This document shows, one piece after another, positions 61,202 to 64,000 of a stretch of DNA of 64,000 bases. The DNA comes from Micavibrio sp. (GTDB taxonomy: Bacteria; Pseudomonadota; Alphaproteobacteria; Micavibrionales; Micavibrionaceae): NCBI GenBank assembly GCA_030824965.1, contig JAPJQV010000004.1, positions 1 through 64,000 on the forward strand, read 5' to 3'. The notes beneath the pieces were generated by a model. It made no database searches, had not been told where the DNA came from, and worked only from the letters and a program-made list of their open reading frames with translations. The first letter of the stretch is position 1. Each line of letters opens with the position of its first letter. The position numbers and the translations under genes were made by a program.

Positions 61202-62122
61202 ATGTTAGTGATTCAAAGCATGCTTAACCCCTCTCATAAAATTTTCAAAGCCACCGGCCTGATGATACTCGCCGTCTTTTTTATCGCTGTTATGAATGCC
61301 TGCGCCAAATTGTCGAGCGACAAACATTCGATTGTCGAGATCGTCTTTTACCGTGGGGCGATAAGTGTGTTCTTATTGAGTTTATGGCTTGTCTATAAAC
61401 GCGATCTAGATCTTTTAAAGACGAAGCGCCCGCTTGCGCATCTTGGACGCTCCACGATAGGCACAATTGGTGTCGGCTTTGTTTACTGGGCTTATTCCTT
61501 AATGCCGATGGGCGATGTAGCGGTTCTGCTTTTAACCTCGAGCCTATTTGTGACGATCTTGTCCGTCCCGCTTCTTGGTGAAACAGTCGGGCCTTGGCGT
61601 TGGGCCGCTGTTTTCGTTGGCTTTATCGGCGCGGCGCTTGTCGGCAACCCGACGACGGCACATTTCAGCCTGTATGCGTTTAGCGTCTGTATAGCCGCCG
61701 CCTTTGCCGTATCATTGGTGTTTATCTTCTTAAGCAAACTCGGCAAAACGGAATCCGCTTTCACGACCGTTTTCTATTTCTCCCTGACCAGCACCATTGT
61801 TTCGGGCATTTACATGATCTTCAAAGGTCATGCCCCCGATCCGTCCGTATATTGGGCGCTGTTCGGTACCGGTATCGCAAGCCTGTTTTCCCTGTTGCTC
61901 AAAACCGAAGCGTATAAATTTGCAGACGCATCTTTCTTAAGCCCACTCGATTACATGAATTTACTATGGTCGGTTTTATTCGGTTTTATATTCTGGGGCG
62001 ACCTGCCGACTTGGACGATGCTATCTGGTGCCACACTTATTATCGGTAGCAATGCCTTGATTATCTGGCGCGAACATCTTCATAAGCGCAAGCACCTCGA
62101 GTCGCCGTTGATCGGGAGTTGA
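61202..62122 (+). CDS. EamA/DMT-family transporter (second)
   Basis: A 306-residue protein with about ten membrane helices in two EamA repeats (VYWAYSLMPMGDVAVLLLTSSLFVTILSVPLLGE and LDYMNLLWSVLFGFIFWGDLPTW). Resembles RhaT/RarD-like exporters more than the gene at 18129. A shorter start at 61220 is possible. Converges on the lipoprotein gene. Confidence 0.88.
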   Translation: MLVIQSMLNPSHKIFKATGLMILAVFFIAVMNACAKLSSDKHSIVEIVFYRGAISVFLLSLWLVYKRDLDLLKTKRPLAHLGRSTIGTIGVGFVYWAYSLMPMGDVAVLLLTSSLFVTILSVPLLGETVGPWRWAAVFVGFIGAALVGNPTTAHFSLYAFSVCIAAAFAVSLVFIFLSKLGKTESAFTTVFYFSLTSTIVSGIYMIFKGHAPDPSVYWALFGTGIASLFSLLLKTEAYKFADASFLSPLDYMNLLWSVLFGFIFWGDLPTWTMLSGATLIIGSNALIIWREHLHKRKHLESPLIGS

Positions 62123-62611
62123 TTATTGAAGATCCAGCCCGTTCTTGGAATAGATGCCGATCGCTTTACCTGTACGGAAATCGATCAGGTAAAACATCTT
62201 GGCTTTCGATTTTTCCGTGACTTTATAGATCGCATCCATGGTTTCCATGACACGGCGCTTATCCGCCCCACCAAGATGGTAAAAATTTGGACCGACCTCA
62301 ACATAAGGTTTGCTGGCTCCGAAATCCTGATCGCGCAGGATATCGGCCACATACCATTTACGTACCAAATCTGTCGGCTTGCCGCCGTTCATGTCCACCC
62401 ATTCTTTCGGCGTCCACTGGGTGTCACTGAGTTTATTGTCATCCCACTGCGTATTGTGCGGCTCGGTCGCCGTTTCGTAATAAGGCTGGAAATCCTGATT
62501 ATACCAGTGCGAGGGCCACCAGATGCGATCCATGAATTTAGGTCCCGGCGGCTTGGAACAGGCCGTGAGTCCTAAAACCGCAAAAACCGCTAATGCTGTG
62601 AATTTCTTCAT
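62123..62611 (-). CDS. Hypothetical lipoprotein
   Basis: 162 residues with a lipobox (GLTAC|SKPPGP). The mature part has many Trp and Pro (IWWPSHWYNQDFQPYY) and no family is recognised. Likely anchored in the outer or inner membrane. Confidence 0.72.
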   Translation of the reverse strand: MKKFTALAVFAVLGLTACSKPPGPKFMDRIWWPSHWYNQDFQPYYETATEPHNTQWDDNKLSDTQWTPKEWVDMNGGKPTDLVRKWYVADILRDQDFGASKPYVEVGPNFYHLGGADKRRVMETMDAIYKVTEKSKAKMFYLIDFRTGKAIGIYSKNGLDLQ

Positions 62612-62661
62612 AAAAATGACCCTTTACCACTTATTTAGGGATTATATGATAAATTTAGAGG

Positions 62662-62894
62662 ATGATAAACCCGCTTTCAAACGCCTTGTCCGGCATGATG
62701 AATGCTTCAAAGAAGCTGGATTCGGCTGCGCAGAATATCGCTAATGGCAGTAATGATGGATATCAGGTCAATTTGGATCAGGAAGTCTTAAAACGATGCA
62801 AGCGCAACAGGATTTTGAAGCCAATGCTTTGGTTTTAAGTCGCACGGCATCCATGCAAAAGGCTCTGGGCAATATTTTCGACGAAACGGTATGA
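62662..62894 (+). pseudogene. Frameshifted mini flagellar basal-body-rod-like gene
   Basis: From ATG 62662 (AGAGG upstream) the frame reads MINPLSNALSGMMNASKKL, SAAQNIANGSNDGYQVNLDQEVL, the FlgB/FlgC-type rod signature. At the A-run 62790-62793 the frame is lost; one base more would continue as MQAQQDFEANALVLSRTASM, QKALGNIFDETV to the stop at 62894, which is the typical C-terminal rod helix. The whole protein would be about 77 residues. It is not listed by long-ORF searches because each part is short. Confidence 0.75.
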
Positions 62895-62895
62895 A

Positions 62896-63141
62896 TCAGC
62901 CGCAATTTACGGCGATAATCTCATCATTATTGCGAATAACATTGACTCGGCCAGGTTTCTTTTCAAAGCCTAGGAAGCTGTCCGGGTATAAAATTCTGAC
63001 TTCTTTACCTGACGACCTGACCGCTTCTACTTCCGAACCGTAGACACTCTTGCCCACAAGGTTTCGATAAGCGCAGTTCGTTGTTTCACCTGCCGCGCAG
63101 GACGTTAAAAGCAGCGCGCCTAATATTATAACTTTTTGCAT
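62896..63141 (-). CDS. I78-family peptidase-inhibitor-like lipoprotein
   Basis: An 81-residue lipoprotein (LLTSC|AAGE). The core LVGKSVYGSEVE...VRILYPDSFLGFEKKPGRVNVIRNNDEIIAVNCG fits the I78 serine-protease-inhibitor pattern. Start at 63141 with GAGGG upstream. Its stop lies next to the end of the broken flagellar gene. It may protect the envelope against extracellular proteases. Confidence 0.75.
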   Translation of the reverse strand: MQKVIILGALLLTSCAAGETTNCAYRNLVGKSVYGSEVEAVRSSGKEVRILYPDSFLGFEKKPGRVNVIRNNDEIIAVNCG

Positions 63142-63195
63142 GATCTGGCCCTCTTCTTGCAACTGTTCAGCGCCATGATACAATCGGACTTAGCC

Positions 63196-63597
63196 ATGAA
63201 GAAGAAAAAAATGCGCCTTACTCCCTTGATCTTGATCGGCAGCCTCGGCTTTCTAAGCGGCTGTGTCATGTATAAAGAACCGCCTCCGGCTTTATCTGTT
63301 GAATACGGCTCTTATTCTTGCAATGCCAGCCGCCAATTCGTCGCGGAATTTGAAAATGAAGGAGAACGTGTGGCAGTTATGATGGACGGACGTACCCGGA
63401 CATTTATCCGCGATGCAAGCGGTGTTTATCACGATGCGTCAATGAAATTAACCGGAAGCGAAACGCATCCCATTACAATCTACGAAAACGGCGTTCCGAT
63501 TCTCGAAAATTGCGTTCCTGTGACTACCCAAAAACAATACTACAGAAAAGACGAGAAGTTCCGACCTTTTGACGTTCATCGCGATCTGGAAAATTGA
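63196..63597 (+). CDS. MliC-like lipoprotein (possible lysozyme inhibitor)
   Basis: A 133-residue lipoprotein (LSGC|VMYKEP). The mature part, YSCNASRQFVAEFENEGERVAVMMDGRTRTFIRDASGVYHDASMKLTGSETHPITIYENGVPILENC, has the layout of MliC/PliC C-type lysozyme inhibitors (YxC...GxxY...C). Divergent from the I78-like gene. If right, the two encode inhibitors of host-type or prey-type hydrolases. Confidence 0.65.
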   Translation: MKKKKMRLTPLILIGSLGFLSGCVMYKEPPPALSVEYGSYSCNASRQFVAEFENEGERVAVMMDGRTRTFIRDASGVYHDASMKLTGSETHPITIYENGVPILENCVPVTTQKQYYRKDEKFRPFDVHRDLEN

Positions 63598-64000
63598 TTA
63601 AACTTCTTCGCCCGTATAATTCACATCCGGACGGCGGCGGTTTTCAATCTTCATTTCTGAAACATAACGTGCCATGCGGCGTCCGATCTCATGCGCGCCG
63701 GATACGGCCAGATCAACTTCGTTTTCCTGAAAATATCCTAACTCTTCCTCGTTATGCGCGCGCACTAATATCTTAATGTCAGGATTTATTGCGCGGGCCG
63801 CCAGCACAATGCGCCGAGCTTCGAAGACGTCAGGCACCGCTATAATGAGTGCCATGGCGCGCTTGATTTGCGCCTCTTCCAAAATCGCGCCATCGCCTGC
63901 ATCCGCCGCCAACGCATAAAAACCACGCCTGCGTAAGTCTTTGACCCGCTCGCGATTTCCATCAATGATCACAAGATCGAAATCGTATTCCTGTAAATAA
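63598..64000 (-). CDS. TrkA-N (RCK) domain protein, C-terminal part (cut by window)
   Basis: 134 codons to the right edge. The sequence VIIDGNRERVKDLRRRGFYALAADAGDGAILEEAQIKRAMALIIAVPDVFEARRIVLAARAINPDIKILVRAHNEEE is a TrkA-N/RCK NAD-binding fold, with the end of a KefB/YbaL-type antiporter. The N-terminal (membrane) part lies beyond 64000, so the full protein is not visible. Confidence 0.88.
   Translation of the reverse strand, partial: YLQEYDFDLVIIDGNRERVKDLRRRGFYALAADAGDGAILEEAQIKRAMALIIAVPDVFEARRIVLAARAINPDIKILVRAHNEEELGYFQENEVDLAVSGAHEIGRRMARYVSEMKIENRRRPDVNYTGEEV

Overview
The window is a stretch of an alphaproteobacterial chromosome of moderate GC content. The evidence is the 16S 5' end, a circularly permuted two-piece tmRNA gene, a Mic60/mitofilin plus HemY pair, COQ9, GapR, an alphaproteobacterial SspB, and a carboxyspermidine-type polyamine pathway. 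The gene mix resembles free-living or predatory lineages near Micavibrio, but that placement is inference. There are no prophage, integrase, IS or CRISPR signatures. Nearly everything is ordinary chromosomal backbone with a few accessory patches.

Layout. 0-0.9 kb: 5' end of a 16S gene, its ~480-nt leader and a strong rRNA promoter, all on the minus strand. 0.9-2.9 kb: a Tat-exported SDR and small proteins. 2.9-11.3 kb: a polysaccharide locus in two opposed modules (SLBB export protein and a glycosyltransferase on plus; two glycosyltransferases, Wzz-like and Wzy-like proteins on minus) and a Gly/Ser-rich secreted protein. 11.5-20 kb: rhomboid, HemY/Mic60, the tsaD-gpsA-EVE-EamA run. 19-24 kb: divergent mntH/mntR with a clear operator, acetyl-CoA synthetase, an oversized PRPP-synthetase homologue. 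24-28 kb: GapR, an orphan IcmL/DotI-like protein, COQ9 and an ABC1/UbiB kinase. 27.8-32.4 kb: three paralogous pseudopilins interleaved with LpxR-like deacylase, a glycine-zipper protein, a decayed VOC gene and tRNA-Arg(CCG). 33-41 kb: polyamine cluster (agmatine deiminase, N-carbamoylputrescine amidase, ornithine decarboxylase with a structured speF-like leader, carboxynorspermidine synthase and decarboxylase, two GNAT acetyltransferases of which one is frameshifted). 41-48 kb: nitrilase, orphan ABC ATPase, hydrolase, a candidate small RNA with a C-rich loop, sspB, an O-antigen ligase-like TPR protein, permuted ssrA and a variant HAD protein. 48-56 kb: an unexplained promoter-driven leader, thyA-folA, Mrp, hflK-hflC, a DegP-type protease, miaA. 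56-60 kb: ilvB-ilvN-(lipoprotein)-ilvC behind a leader peptide rich in Val/Leu/Ile codons and an attenuator terminator. 60-64 kb: envelope lipoproteins including I78-like and MliC-like inhibitors, a frameshifted mini flagellar-rod gene, and the C-terminal part of a TrkA-N type protein cut by the window end.

How it fits together. Polyamine genes form a complete set: ornithine to putrescine and agmatine to putrescine feed carboxyspermidine formation and decarboxylation to spermidine. COQ9 and UbiB-type genes are divergent neighbours in ubiquinone biology. HflKC, DegP, rhomboid and SspB are protein quality-control functions, and the tmRNA rescues stalled ribosomes. Three separate broken genes (35.7, 30.5 and 62.8 kb) each show a single missing base, which may be real decay or assembly error.
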